Of a stretch of 64,000 bases of DNA, positions 34,191-45,562 are shown in pieces. This stretch comes from Cotesia glomerata. Lineage: Eukaryota; Arthropoda; Insecta; Hymenoptera; Braconidae. Numbering within the stretch: the stretch's first letter is position 1; each line of letters begins with the position of its first letter. Location: contig NC_058159.1 in NCBI RefSeq assembly GCF_020080835.1, positions 29,983,525 through 30,047,524 on the forward strand. The letters are read 5' to 3'. A model generated the notes under the pieces. The model was not told the origin of the DNA, did no database searches, and saw only the letters and a list, made by a program, of their open reading frames with translations. The translations under genes and the position numbers were made by a program.

Positions 34191-36475
34191 ATAATTTTAA
34201 ATTTAAAGTTACACTTATTATTATTTATAATGTAATTTTTACATTTTTTTCGTGAATTTACTTCCAGATTCTCAGAGCATAAAACATAAAAAAACCTGAT
34301 GTACGTGTTAAAAGAATAAGGATAGCAATGAAAGATTGGAATTTGAAGCTTAGCAGCCTCAAACTGTACTAGCTATTTAGAAATGACGTAGTTCTGAATT
34401 ACAGTTCAAGTTGATGGTAATGGCAATGATCCAGACCTAGAATATGCGTGAAGCTCGGACCTCAATAAAAAAAGGATTACAAGAGCAGCAAACTCTACTT
34501 GGTTATCGGAGAATCTTGAACGTGACTGTCTGATTCAACTGCCCCCGCATATCCATATACAATAAACTCCACAAGCACGGGGCACATCTGGCTGCTTCTT
34601 ATATTATATGTACACATGATATAAGACTAAGCTCACCTACAACTTACAAGCCGGTGGAGCTATTCGAGAAGCTGGCTCTACTCTCTCATATTACTCAGCA
34701 TACTCGAGCTCCGAATAGTAACCAGTTACCTGGACTATCCGACTACTGGTAACATAATCAAAAATATAATAAATATAAAATTGTTAGATTTAGTGTGTAG
34801 CTATCGTGGGTTTTCGACGAATCCAGAGATATTAAAATTTAATATATTTTTTGTCAGATAAACGAGGTCTGGTGAGTGGAGTGGAGTGGAGTGGAGTGGA
34901 GTGGAGTGGAGTAGAGAGGAAGCCTAAAAAACGTTATGTATGAGATGAAGAGTAGTCAAAAAAGAGTATAAGAGTATCTGAGACAACAACATGGTATTAA
35001 GAAAAATATGGCCTTATGTCAGACGTTAAAGAGTCACTCTTAGTCTTTAGATAGCTTAGAGTAGAGTGAGCTTTTTGTATACATTGGAGGCGGCATAAAT
35101 CCATATCTTTATGTCGATTCAACCGAGAGTAGATCTCTCCAAGTCAAGAAGAGAGAGGTATACACACTACACGCTAATGGATTGTGGTCGCGTTAAGACT
35201 TTGGCTGAAGCTGAAGCTAAAGCTGAAAAAATAAAATAAGGTAGGAGAGGAGAGACCAAGACACTACACTCCAAAAGGAGTCCTGCATAAATTTTATGTC
35301 TGTGACCAGAGGTTGGCATAAACAATGGGGTTGTACCTCACATACAATGGGCTCAACTGGTTGTAGAGCTCTAGAAAATACTTTGGCTGTGATATTATTC
35401 TTTACCGTACAGGCTCGCGATCGAGTTCGGTCATGGCCGCGCCTTTACTCGCTGCTATCAAGTATTAACTGCTATGCTCTCTTTCTCTTATCCGACTGGC
35501 TCATACTCATACTAAGTATGAATGTATGTATGTATTATATACATAATAGCAGTCCGGGGTTTTGCTCTCCTTTTTGCCCTGTACTCAGCAATACAATGGT
35601 CTCTTGTGTGTCCTGTTAGCTGGCCGCGCCCACGCGGACACTCAAGCCCGCGGTGATTCACCCGAATCCTCTACTTCATATTATATCCAGCGCCGTATAG
35701 TATTGGTTGTATTGCATTTGTCTGGTGCATTGCTCGGTTTTATTTAACCGAATTATTTTTATTAGCTTTCTTGGTGTATTACTCACTGCATTAATTTAAT
35801 GATAAAACTTGAGATATTTATCCAAGATTGCATAACAGTGAAAGTATCTCGAGGAATGAAACAGAAAACACTGGATATTGTACCAATGGATCAGTTTATC
35901 AAATTTTTATTTGCGAGCACTCAGAATTGGAGATAAATTATTGCAATTTATCTTTTTAATCCGCTGAATTATATTTCTTCCCGCTTGAGCTGAAGAACTA
36001 AACGCAATTCTCCAATGACTACCCTCTGTATTATAATTGAACCGGTTTTGTCTCTTTACTTTACTTTACTTTGCTGGCGGATTCTCATTCGAGCACTCAT
36101 AATATAATTTCTTATATATATTATTACAGTGGTATGAGTTTACGCTCTGCTCGAGCAGGCTCTTACCGCGATCTTGACACGTATTTAATGCTTAAGTGAC
36201 TTATTTATAAACCAGCAGAACCACCAATTATTCGAGTATTTATATTATTTTATTCACCCCACCAATCATGGGTTATAGAGTTGTCGTATGATTTATGAAT
36301 TATTCATCTGTAATTAGAAAAAATTACTCATTTCAACAGATGTAATTTTATATGTCATTATTCAATTCTATTATTTTTATGAGCAGTTGATTAGAAGTTT
36401 TAATTTCGGAAAATTTAATTAGGAAAATAATCATCAGAATTTTTGCCTTGATTTCTAAATAACAATTAATAATTA
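34191..36475. other. Unique region, possible regulatory DNA
   Basis: 2.3 kb with fewer repeats and higher GC than its surroundings. It contains a (GGAGT)n run of about eight units at 34873-34913. The 107-codon + strand frame at 35296-35619 lacks splice or domain support. On the - strand nothing joins to the unknown gene at 38.7-44 kb. Confidence 0.3.
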
Positions 36476-37545
36476 CTAGTAACCGTGCAGTCACTATATG
36501 ACTGCTGTGACTCGAAAACTATCAATGAATAAAATTTTGTTAAATTGTACTATACTTTTTTTAATATTGACATTTTTAAAGATATAAACTCATCCCCATG
36601 TTACACTCATCAAGAGCTTTCAGTTGAGTACCCACATGCATTTTCATATATTTTTCATATATTTATATATATAATATATATAAATATATGAAAAATTGAT
36701 GTGGGTACTCAAATGAAAGGTCTTGATGAGTGCAACATCGGAATGAGCTTATATCTTTAAAAATGTTAATAGTTCACGATACAAGGTCATTTCTTGATTA
36801 TGTTAAATTGCATTGTACTTTCTTAACTATTGATATTTTTAAAGATATAAACTCATCCCGATCTTACACTCATCGAGACCTTTCATTTGGGTACCCACAT
36901 CAATTTTTCATATATTTATATATATTGTATATATGTATATATGAAAAATATATCAAAATGCATGTGGGTACTCAAATGAAAGCTCTTGATGAGTGTAACA
37001 TCGGGATGAGCTTATATCTTTAAAAATTTCAAAAGTTCACAGGATACAAGCTCATTTCTTAATTATTAACATTTTTTGAAATATAAACTCATTTTTATCT
37101 TATGCTCATCGAGACCTTTCATTTGAGTACCCACATGGCATTTTTCATATATTTTATATATATATGGTATTCGTGAAATATATAAATATATAAAATATAT
37201 GAAAAATTGATGTGGGTACTCAAATGAAAGCTCTTGATGAGTGTAACATCAAGATAAGTTTATATCTTTAAAAATGTCAATAGTTCACAAGATACAAGCT
37301 CATTTCTTAATTATTAACATTTTTTGAAATATAAACTCATTTTTATCTTATGCTCATCGAGACCTTTCATTTGAGTACCCACATGGCATTTTTCATATAT
37401 TTTATATATATATGGTATTCGTGAAATATATAAATATATAAAATATATGAAAAATTGATGTGGGTACTCAAATGAAAGCTCTTGATGAGTGTAACATCAA
37501 GATAAGTTTATATCTTTAAAAATGTCAATAGTTCACAAGATACAA
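36476..37545 (-). mobile_element. Non-autonomous Helitron-like element, block 11
   Basis: Inverted CTAG terminus at 36476-36479 with the expected neighbouring target base, then the hairpin GCAGTCACTATATGACTGC. Four units (36580, 36842, 37080, 37320). The last two are identical over about 240 bp, showing recent duplication. The block stops at 'GATACAAGGCCATTG' without the 5' end. The 97-codon + strand frame across it is a repeat artefact. Confidence 0.7.
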
Positions 37546-38719
37546 GGCCATTGCGGTGAAAATTTAAATCAAATAAAAAAGTCATAAAAAAAATTTTTTT
37601 ATAAGACGAAAACAAAATTTTTGTTTAAAAATCTTGCACTATAAAAAAAATAAAAAGAGTAAATAAATATAAAAAAATTACAGATATTATCATCAAGTAC
37701 TCCCACTGGAATGATTCTCAGCAGTAATTAGCGCTGAGAGTACTTAAGTGACACGCCCTGGTACGTAATGCAGATTATTTAGCATATTGTATATCTTTAT
37801 CTGTATCAGTATGAATCTACATAAAGTACAACTGCATAAATTAACAGTAAGGATCAACTTGAGAGGGAAGAAACAACAGTTGGTTGGCGTGAGGACGATC
37901 GAGTTGCATTGCTCCGAAGATAAGGCAACTTTCACAGTAGAAATTCACAATGACCATGGGCTGTTATATTGTTGGGATTGCTTTTCTGGGCGTGCGGTAC
38001 CACTCTGGACACTAATATAACAGGAGGCGTAGGAGGACGAGGACGTGTTGCTCGAGAATCGAGAAAAGGAATAAACGCTCACGCTTTACTTGGCCAGCCA
38101 GAGTAGAGGGTGAGGCGGACGACAACTTAAGACGAGTCGACGCAAACGAGAGTCCGGTTTTATTCAGACAGACCCAGCCAGACCCAGCACAGTTAAGTCA
38201 AAGGAAGGACTTTACTGACTTGTACCATTAAGGAACGATAATAACAATGATATGGAGCTGAAAAATATAAAATAAAAAAGGCAAAACTAAACCCGAAAAC
38301 CTTTTTGAGCACGAGCGAGCATTATTATTGTCCTCTGCCTCCATATACCAGAAATAAAATCTCGTATGGCGTATGGTATATGTATTCCGTCGCCCGGGAG
38401 CACAGTTAAGTATAAAGAAGAGAGAAGAGAGAGGATTTTACCTTTACTCCGTACGATTTTTAACGATCGTCCTCGAAACGAGCCTCTACGTCATGCATAA
38501 TGCAGAAGATGCCGAGAATAAGTCCCCAGGGACCTACCTTTCCGTACTCAAAAGAGCGTACATTTTTTATTTCTTCGGACATAGTATGCCCTTTTTTTAA
38601 TTTTCGGCAACTCGCATCTTATCTTAAATTTAAACAACAGTAAAATGAATGACGCATCAGCTTCATCTCCAGGACGAAATTCTATCCTCGTTATATTAAT
38701 ATTATTAATATTATCTTAC
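37546..38719. other. Unique region downstream of the unknown - strand gene
   Basis: GC-richer sequence at 37870-38560 with short frames on both strands, none recognised. It may hold 3' UTR or further exons of the - strand gene if the donor at 38720/38719 is used; I could not identify one. Confidence 0.3.
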
Positions 38720-38785
38720 CCTGAAGAATTCTCCATGGTTATGGTTATTCTGGTGGCACGACTTGCCCCCCGCTGGTTGGGTACT
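38720..38785 (-). CDS. Unknown gene, candidate third/last exon
   Basis: A TCTTTTCTCAAAG acceptor (AG at 38787-38786) lies only 75 bases after the donor of the preceding exon. In phase, the exon gives KYPTSGGQVVPPE and a TAA at 38747-38745. If the splice instead uses the next AG, two bases further on, the frame becomes IPNQRGASRATRITITMENS and stays open to a donor AGG|GTAAGA at 38720/38719. The two-base choice decides whether the protein ends here or continues. I cannot tell which is used, or whether both are. Confidence 0.4.
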
Positions 38786-38860
38786 CTTTGAGAAAAGAGA
38801 CAAGAAATATTAAGTATTAAATGAAGAAATAAATAAATAAAGGTATTGTATTAACTTTAC

Positions 38861-38995
38861 TTAAGGCTGAGTTGGTGCCAGGGGGTCGACGAAAGTGCCA
38901 AGTCATTTGATTATGCAAACCAGTTCGATGACCATCAGCTTTAATTTCTTCATCGCTTGGTTGGATTGTCAGCTTTAAATATTTTTGACGCGTCA
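38861..38995 (-). CDS. Unknown gene, internal exon (44 codons)
   Basis: Acceptor ACTCACCCAG (AG at 38997-38996) and donor TTAA|GTAAAG (38861/38860), 135 bp. Its first two bases complete a Val codon with the last G of the exon at 43969-44046, so the two join in frame. The peptide TRQKYLKLTIQPSDEEIKAD followed by GHRTGLHNQMTW and HFRRPPGTNSAL has balanced, globular-looking composition in an otherwise AT-biased region. That is why I believe it is coding. I do not recognise the family. Confidence 0.5.
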
Positions 38996-39278
38996 CTGGG
39001 TGAGTAAATATAAATACAAATATTAATTGTAAACAACGTTGTAAGTTGTTTATAACTGTTAATTTAATTTGTTTATTTGGAGATCTCACGGGAGATAAAT
39101 TCGTCATTCATCACCGTGAAGACTACACGGGGAAAAAAATTAACTTGGATAAAAAGAAATATTCTTGAACTAAGATAATAATATTGAAGAGTTTTAGTGT
39201 TTTAAATTTAGATGGAGAATTTTTCAGTCAAATAAAATTTTCTTAAGCCAAGAAAAATTTCTTAGTCTGAAAATTTTT

Positions 39279-39728
39279 GGTAATTATTTACAAGTGGGGT
39301 CAAACCTATTTTTGGCCATAAAAAATAGATGAATTGATGGATCGTCATAATTTTTTTTTCTGCCCTCCAGGCGGAAAGTGGCAACTTTCGGCCCGCTGCG
39401 CTAAACGAAATTGCCGCTTTCCGCCTCTGTCGGACAGAAAAATAGTATACAAACCTATGGCAGGAAAATAATAAATATCTCAGATCACATATATGTCGAC
39501 CTCGGCTTCGCCTCGGGCAACATATATGTGTTCTGAGACATTTCTCATTTTCTTGCCACAGGTGTGTAATATACTATTTTTTAATTCTTTGTTTTTACGG
39601 CGGATTTATGGTGCTGATATCGAAAATATCAAAAAATTAATATTTTAATTAAAAAATCATTTTTTAAAGTTAGAAAATATTTTGGCTCTCATGTTTGCAG
39701 GATAAAATTTATATTTTATCTTTTTTTG

Positions 39729-39802
<74 letters not shown>

Positions 39803-40030
39803 TATTTTAAATATATAAAAAAAAAGTTGAATATCACAATTTTCTAAAAATTTATAAATTTTTTTGAAACTTTGTAAAATTTGTTAATAATTGTGATCAT
39901 CAACTTTTTTTTTTTAAATTGTTCATTTTTTTATGTATTTAAAAAAAAATATATATCAATAAAATCAAATAGAAATTTAGTTCAAAAAAATGAAAATTAA
40001 AATAATTGACCCCACTTGTAAATATTTACC
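39279..40030. mobile_element. GGTAA...TTACC inverted-repeat element, without palindrome array
   Basis: Same ends and interior as the elements at 23759 and 62023, but no Helitron-type array. At the place where the other two carry the array this copy has a long (TA)n run (39738-39807) before 'GAATATCACAATTTTCTAAA'. It therefore shows what the host element looks like around the junction. Confidence 0.6.
39352..39577. repeat. GC-rich double-hairpin element, copy 2
   Basis: Same two-hairpin layout as 29080-29303: 'CAACTTTCGGCCCGCTGCGC' in the first, 'GACCTCGGCTTCGCCTCGG' in the second, outer ends ATAGTATACA / TGTGTAATATACTAT. The arms within each hairpin match each other better than the two copies match, suggesting compensatory maintenance or arm conversion. 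Confidence 0.6.
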
Positions 40031-40111
40031 GAAAATTTTCTCGATTCAAGTAAATTTTACTTAATTCAATAATTTTTCGTCTCGATTCAAGCCAATAATT
40101 TTTTTTTCTGT

Positions 40112-42189
40112 GTAATATAGAACCGGATAAGCCCTGCTAAAATAAATATATAAGTGACATTAAATACATTGTTTAATTCCCGCAAAAAGTACAAAACAAC
40201 ATACTTACAACATATGTGAAACGCGATTATTATTCAGCAAGTCGATGGATAACTTCTTGAAGCCGGTTTATCTGTCGCTTGGATACGCACACGAGCCACA
40301 ATCGGTCATGCACGAGCTGTATAGATCCTCAGGGAAGAGAATGCTCTGACAAGCTTTTTCTTCTCGTTACAACTTTTATTTATTCCTTTTTCGGACTTTC
40401 CTTATATATTATTTATCTGTAATTATATATTATAAATTCGCATTTTTTATTTTTAACAAGAGCGGTAAGAACTTTTTATTTACAATTAATTTTTTTAATA
40501 AAATTAATATTTAATTTTAAAAAAAAATTTTTTTTTAAACAGAAAATCACCAAAGTAGGCTGCCCAATTTCAAAACACAGTAACTAACATTTAAAAATTT
40601 TTTTTAATTTTTCTTATTAAAAAAAAGTTTGCCCTCCAAATTGATGAAAAATTTAATTTGTGAATAGAAAATACTTGAATATAAATATTTTTAAGCAAAA
40701 ATACTTGAAATTGAGGTCTAAAAAATGCAGCAATACTATAAAAAATCAGGTATAAAAATTTTGGAGTAACTGTGTTTTAAAATTGGGCAGCCGCGGTTAA
40801 AAATATGATTTAATGTCACCGTATATTTATTTGGAACTTAATGTTTATTTATTTTAAGTATTTTTCATAGAACAAACATTTAATTTAAAGGTTGAATATT
40901 GAGTCATTTTATTTAAGCGAATGACGAACCAAGATAGTCAAAGCTAAAGCTAAAGAAAACAAGCCGAGATAAGGCTTGAACAGGATATATTAGGGCAACT
41001 CTCAAGACAGATATACAACGTGTGTAAAAAGTAAATACAAATAAAGATAGAGTAAAGTTGTTTGATTTTACCTTTGGTATTTATACTTTGAATCATGGCT
41101 TACTATCAATTGCTCAGGCTCACACCTGCGTGCTTTAATCTAATCTTGAATAATATACTTTTTTATCTGGTTTACAAAGATGACGTTGAACTGGTCTGTA
41201 TGATGCTTTAAGGAGCTGCCTTGAAAATATCCTGGCTCTAGTCTTCTATTCCAATATGAGCAAGCTAAGAAGATAGCCAGAGGATGGCCTCTCCAGCTTG
41301 CAACATGTATGTGGATAAATAATAAGCATATAAAATATATAAAATATAAAATGATGCTCGTTGATGCTGGAGGGCACTCGCGTGCTCAAGCATGACTACG
41401 CTCTAGTGTAGCGTGAGCTTGAAAAGTTCACTGTAAACACTTTATTCCAGCACAAGTACCACAGCTAAGGTGAAGCTGACCGGTCTACGGTTTCTGGTCT
41501 CTGCAATGTGCTCGTTGTAAATTTAACCCGGGGGGTAAAAGATCTCCAGAGAGAATATATAATGGTCTATACAATAATGGTTTTAGTTGCGTATTAAATT
41601 CAATGGGTTATCTTGCGGTGAATAGCGCTCGGGAAGAAAACGCCCGGAGAAAGGTCTGACCATGTACGTGGTGAAAGTCCCCAGCCTCTGTACATATATA
41701 AATTCTAATACTAAAATCGGCTTTTCTTTGTAACACTACAACTATTCAATTTAATGGTAGGAATAATAAGTGTTAAAGTTTTTAATTATCGTCAAACGTT
41801 GTCAATGTTTCGTAATAATTTTTAAATAGTAAGTATCACTGAAGAGCAATTAATAAGGCTAAGGAAAATTTTCTTGACATGTACACTTTTTCAAGGATTA
41901 AATTAATAATAATGCAGATAAAAATATGTTGACAACATTATTAGACACTTGAAAAAATTTACAAGACTTAGAATTAATATTACTTAGAAAAAAAAATTAA
42001 CGAATCAAGTAAATAATTTTTAAGAGTTTATTCTTATTGATTTGAAAAAAATTCATGAAAATTAAATTAGCAGATATTTGATAATTTTTTTTATAATTGA
42101 ATTTTAGTAAAAAAAAAAAAATTGACATATAGAAATTTCGAAATTTGAAAAATTAAATTTTTTTTAAATAATTTTTTTGAACAAGTTTG
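40112..42189. other. Unique DNA with one MITE; possible - strand donors
   Basis: Intron of the unknown - strand gene if its exons at 44 kb and 39 kb belong together. Contains the MITE at 40558-40792 and T/A-rich MITE fragments near 41985-42190. On the - strand a strong donor GTT|GTAAGTAT lies at 40209/40208. A splice-bounded 17-codon frame (CEPEQLIVSHDSKYKYQ) ends at a donor AAG|GTAAAA near 41070, but its phase does not fit the flanking exons. Confidence 0.3.
40558..40792. mobile_element. MITE with GGCTGCCCAATTT inverted ends
   Basis: Left GGCTGCCCAATTTCAAAACA + CAGTAACT; right AGTAACTGTGTTTTAAAATT + GGGCAGCC. 235 bp, about 28-bp ends, no coding capacity. Confidence 0.65.
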
Positions 42190-42796
42190 ATTTTTGTTAA
42201 ATTGCACTGTACTTTCTTAATTATTGACATTTTTAAAGATATAAGCTCATCCCGATGTTATACTCATTAAGAGCTTTCACTTGAGTACCCACATGAATTT
42301 TTATATATTTTTCATATATTCATATATATAAATATATAAAATATATGAAAAATTGGTGTGGGTACTCAAATGAAAGGTCTTGATGAGTGTAACATCAGGA
42401 TGAGCTTATATCTTTAAAAATATCATTAGTTGACAAGATACAATGTAATTTCTTAATTATTGACATTTTTAAAGATATAAACTCATTTCGATGTTATACT
42501 CATCAAGACCTTTCATTTGAGTACCCACATGGCATTTTTCATATATTTTATATATATAGTATTTGTGAAATATATAAATATATAAAATATATGAAAAATT
42601 GATGTGGGTACTCAAATGAAAAGTCTCGATGAGTGTAATGTCGGGGTGAACTTATATCTTTAAAAATATCATTATTTGACAAGATATATTATAATTTCTT
42701 AATTATTGACATTTTTAAAGGTATAAGCTTATGTCGGCGTTACACTCATCAAGAGCTTTCATTTGAGTACCCACATGCATTTTTGATATATTTTTC

Positions 42797-42835
<39 letters not shown>

Positions 42836-43050
42836 TATAAAATATATGAAAAATTGATATGGGTACTCAAATGAAAGGTCTTGATGAGTGTAACATCGGG
42901 ATGAGCTTATATCTTTAAAAATGTCAATAATTCACAAGATACAAGGTCATTTCTTAATTATCTATCTAGAAATAGAGCATTTTCGAATGCAGCCTAAATA
43001 CTTATCATCATAAATTGACTATTGGTGAAAATGATATGAAATTTTTGATC
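42190..43050 (-). mobile_element. Non-autonomous Helitron-like element, block 12 (truncated ends)
   Basis: Starts in 'TTAAATTGCACTGTACTTTC' without the hairpin; three units (42238, 42475, 42718). Ends in the inverted 5' segment, interrupted after 'GAAAATGATATGAAA' by a CACTG-family MITE fragment (to 43134, ending TTTGTTTCAGTG). Confidence 0.6.
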
Positions 43051-43134
43051 TTGATTCCAGACAATGAAACTCTTAAAAATTATTTTCTTGGTTCAAGAAT
43101 TTTTCTCTTCATTCAACCTATTTTTGTTTCAGTG

Positions 43135-43968
43135 TACAAGTCAACTATTTCTTCAAAAGAATAAAACAATCCATAAAAACATATGTAGTTACTAAAAATT
43201 GTCAGTAAATAGAAGATATAAGCATCTAGAAGCGACAGCGCCTAATATAAAATAATAATTTAAAGGATAAAATATTGCACCGGATGAGGTGAGATGTTGT
43301 CATGTATACTGGTGTGTCATGTGCCAAGACGACTGATGAATTACAAATCAACTGTCAGGCGGTGTTGGTTCTTTGCACATAACACATATAGCACTTACAC
43401 ACCTGCTTTGTGCCTAAAAAATCTAATATTAATGCATATTATTTCTTGTTTAAGATTTTTTATCCTGAAAATGTCTTAGTGGTGATTTAGGTGACCAGAG
43501 ACACGATTGATAGCGGATAAAAATATATAAATCCAAGTGTTTACGTCATCGAGGCCGCCGAGTTTACTTGCACGTTTTATTTCACGGTGTTCCAGTTGAG
43601 CGATCGTAGCTTGGCTTGCATAAACGATAATGATTCGTGGTCTCTCTCCCTCATTTTCTCCAGAGTCTTATATCTGTCTTGTGTTATGTTGTTTTACGCG
43701 AGATGTGATATGGGAGTGGCTGTATCTACGTACATGAACATACTCCGGTCTCTGGTCGGCATCGCCCACAAATGTACATGTAAATTTACTATCGAGATCA
43801 TGGACTCACAAGTCGGCTGTGCTGTAAAATAGTCTAAGTATAAATTTAAATAATAATTTTAAATAAATTTATCTCTCTTTGATTAGCATTTCCAGCGATT
43901 CAATTGATAATGATGATGATGATGATTTGTAGCTAGATGCTTCTATGGGTTTACAAACATTGATTTAC
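43135..43968. other. Unique DNA, no gene seen
   Basis: Two + strand frames (61 and 81 codons at 43294 and 43587) show no recognisable family. A (GAT)n tract is at 43905-43926. It lies in the intron following the exon at 43969-44046. Confidence 0.3.
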
Positions 43969-44046
43969 CTTTTTTCAACCGGCGAATTCCAGAGGGACCA
44001 TAATTAGGCCAGAGATGGCTAATAATATCAGGAGGCTCAGGATGGT
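43969..44046 (-). CDS. Unknown gene, internal exon (25 codons)
   Basis: Acceptor TTTGTTTCCAG (AG at 44048-44047) and donor AAAAAG|GTAAAT (43969/43968). The 78-bp exon reads HPEPPDIISHLWPNYGPSGI followed by RRLKK, with the codon before it split (xAC). It joins in frame to the exon at 38861-38995 to give ...RRLKK-V-TRQKYLKL.... The Pro/Trp/Tyr-rich composition is unlike the Phe/Ile/Lys-rich chance frames around it. Family unknown. A possible upstream start exon is at 52099-52120. Confidence 0.5.
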
Positions 44047-44415
44047 CTGGAAACAAAACAGTTAAAAATAAATAAAAATAATAACCAAAGGGCCAGATTT
44101 TTCGAGTGAATACATGTCTTCTCCGTTTCATCCTTCACTTAGAGATCTAGAATAAAGAATAAGCCCAGGAAGAAACCTGTTCGCCACTCGCCAGGGTGTG
44201 CAAGCGAGAGAAAAAAAGAACAGTAAATTGTGGACAGTGGTGAGCCTGGGGCAAACCCGTGCTGCATATGATTACCAACGGCCAGGACCTATCTGAATCT
44301 ACCCACAACACGGCATTATCGTCCTGTAATCTAAATCTTGGATTGCTGGTCAGGATGTCAATACAAAGGACTAAATATTTATTGACTTGCCGCCATACAC
44401 TTGAATTAATCCTTA

Positions 44416-44882
44416 CTAGGAACCTTGCAGTCACTATGTGACTGCCGTGACTTTTGAACTATAAATAAATAAAATTTTGCTTTATTAAATAATGAATTTT
44501 GTTAAATTACACTGTACTTTCTTAACTATTGACGTTTTTATAGATATAAGCTTATTTTGATGTTACTCTCATCAAGAGCTTTCATTTGAGTACCCACATG
44601 CATTTTTGATATATTTTTCATATATTTATATATATATATAAATATATGAAAAATTGATGTGGGTACTCAAATGAAAGGTCTTGATGAGTGTAATGTTGGG
44701 GTGAGCTTATATCTTTAAAAATGTCAATAGTTCACGAGATACAAGATCGTTTCTTAATTATGTTAAATTGCACTGTACTTTTTAATTATTGACATTTTCA
44801 AAGATATAAACTCATCCTGATGTTACACTCATTAAGACCTTTCATTTGAGTACCCACATGCATTTTCATATATTTTTCATAA

Positions 44883-44965
<83 letters not shown>

Positions 44966-45562
44966 TATATAGATAAATATATGAAAAATTGATGTGGGTG
45001 CTCAAATGAAAGGTCTCGATGAGTGTAACATCGGGATGAGCTTATATCTTCAAAAATGTCAATAGTTCTCAAGATACAAGGTCGTTTCTTAATTATGTTA
45101 AATTGCACTGTACTTTTTAATTATTAACATTTTCAAAGATATAAACTCATCCTGATGTTACACTCATCAAGACCTTTCATTTGAGTACCCACATCAATTT
45201 TTCATATATTTATATATATTATATATATATATAAATATATGAAAAATATATGAAAATGCATGTGGGTACTCAAATGAAAGCTCTTGATGAGTGTAACATC
45301 AGGATGAGTTTATATCTTTGAAAATGTCAATAGTTTACAAGATTTAAGGTCATTTCTTAATTATGTATCTAGAGATAGAGTATTTTCGAATGCAATCTAA
45401 ATACTTATTACAATAAATTGACTATTGGCGAGAATTATATGAAACCTTGAAAAGGCACAAGTTAAAATCAAGACCTTTGCAATGACACTAAATTTTACTA
45501 AAAAACCGATTTTATCATATGACTATCTTACACAAAATTTTTCTTATTCTCAATAATATAGG
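44416..45562 (-). mobile_element. Non-autonomous Helitron-like element, block 13 (both ends present)
   Basis: Inverted CTAG terminus at 44416-44419 next to an A (T on the element strand), hairpin GCAGTCACTATGTGACTGC, three units (44539, 44805, 45137). The 5' end is at about 45562 ('TTCTTATTCTCAATAATATA', terminal TC lost). The second unit holds a TA run of about 80 bp (44884-44964). Confidence 0.75.

Larger units (their letters stand above)
39127..40111. mobile_element. CACTG-type MITE hosting a GGTAA element (four-level nest)
   Basis: The outer ends are CACGGGGAAAAAAATTAACT (39127) and its inverse AATTTTTTTTTCTGTG (to about 40111), flanked by TA. The halves of this MITE are separated by the GGTAA element at 39279-40030. 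That element contains the GC-rich double hairpin (39352-39577) and a TA microsatellite (39738-39807). Confidence 0.55.

Noticed and set aside
35296..35747. Two overlapping + strand frames (107 and 61 codons)
   Set aside because: No domain, unusual Cys/Ser-rich composition and no splice or promoter support.
41070..41140. Splice-bounded 17-codon frame as another exon of the unknown - strand gene
   Set aside because: Its entry phase does not match the exon at 43969-44046 and it would break the clean join to 38861-38995.
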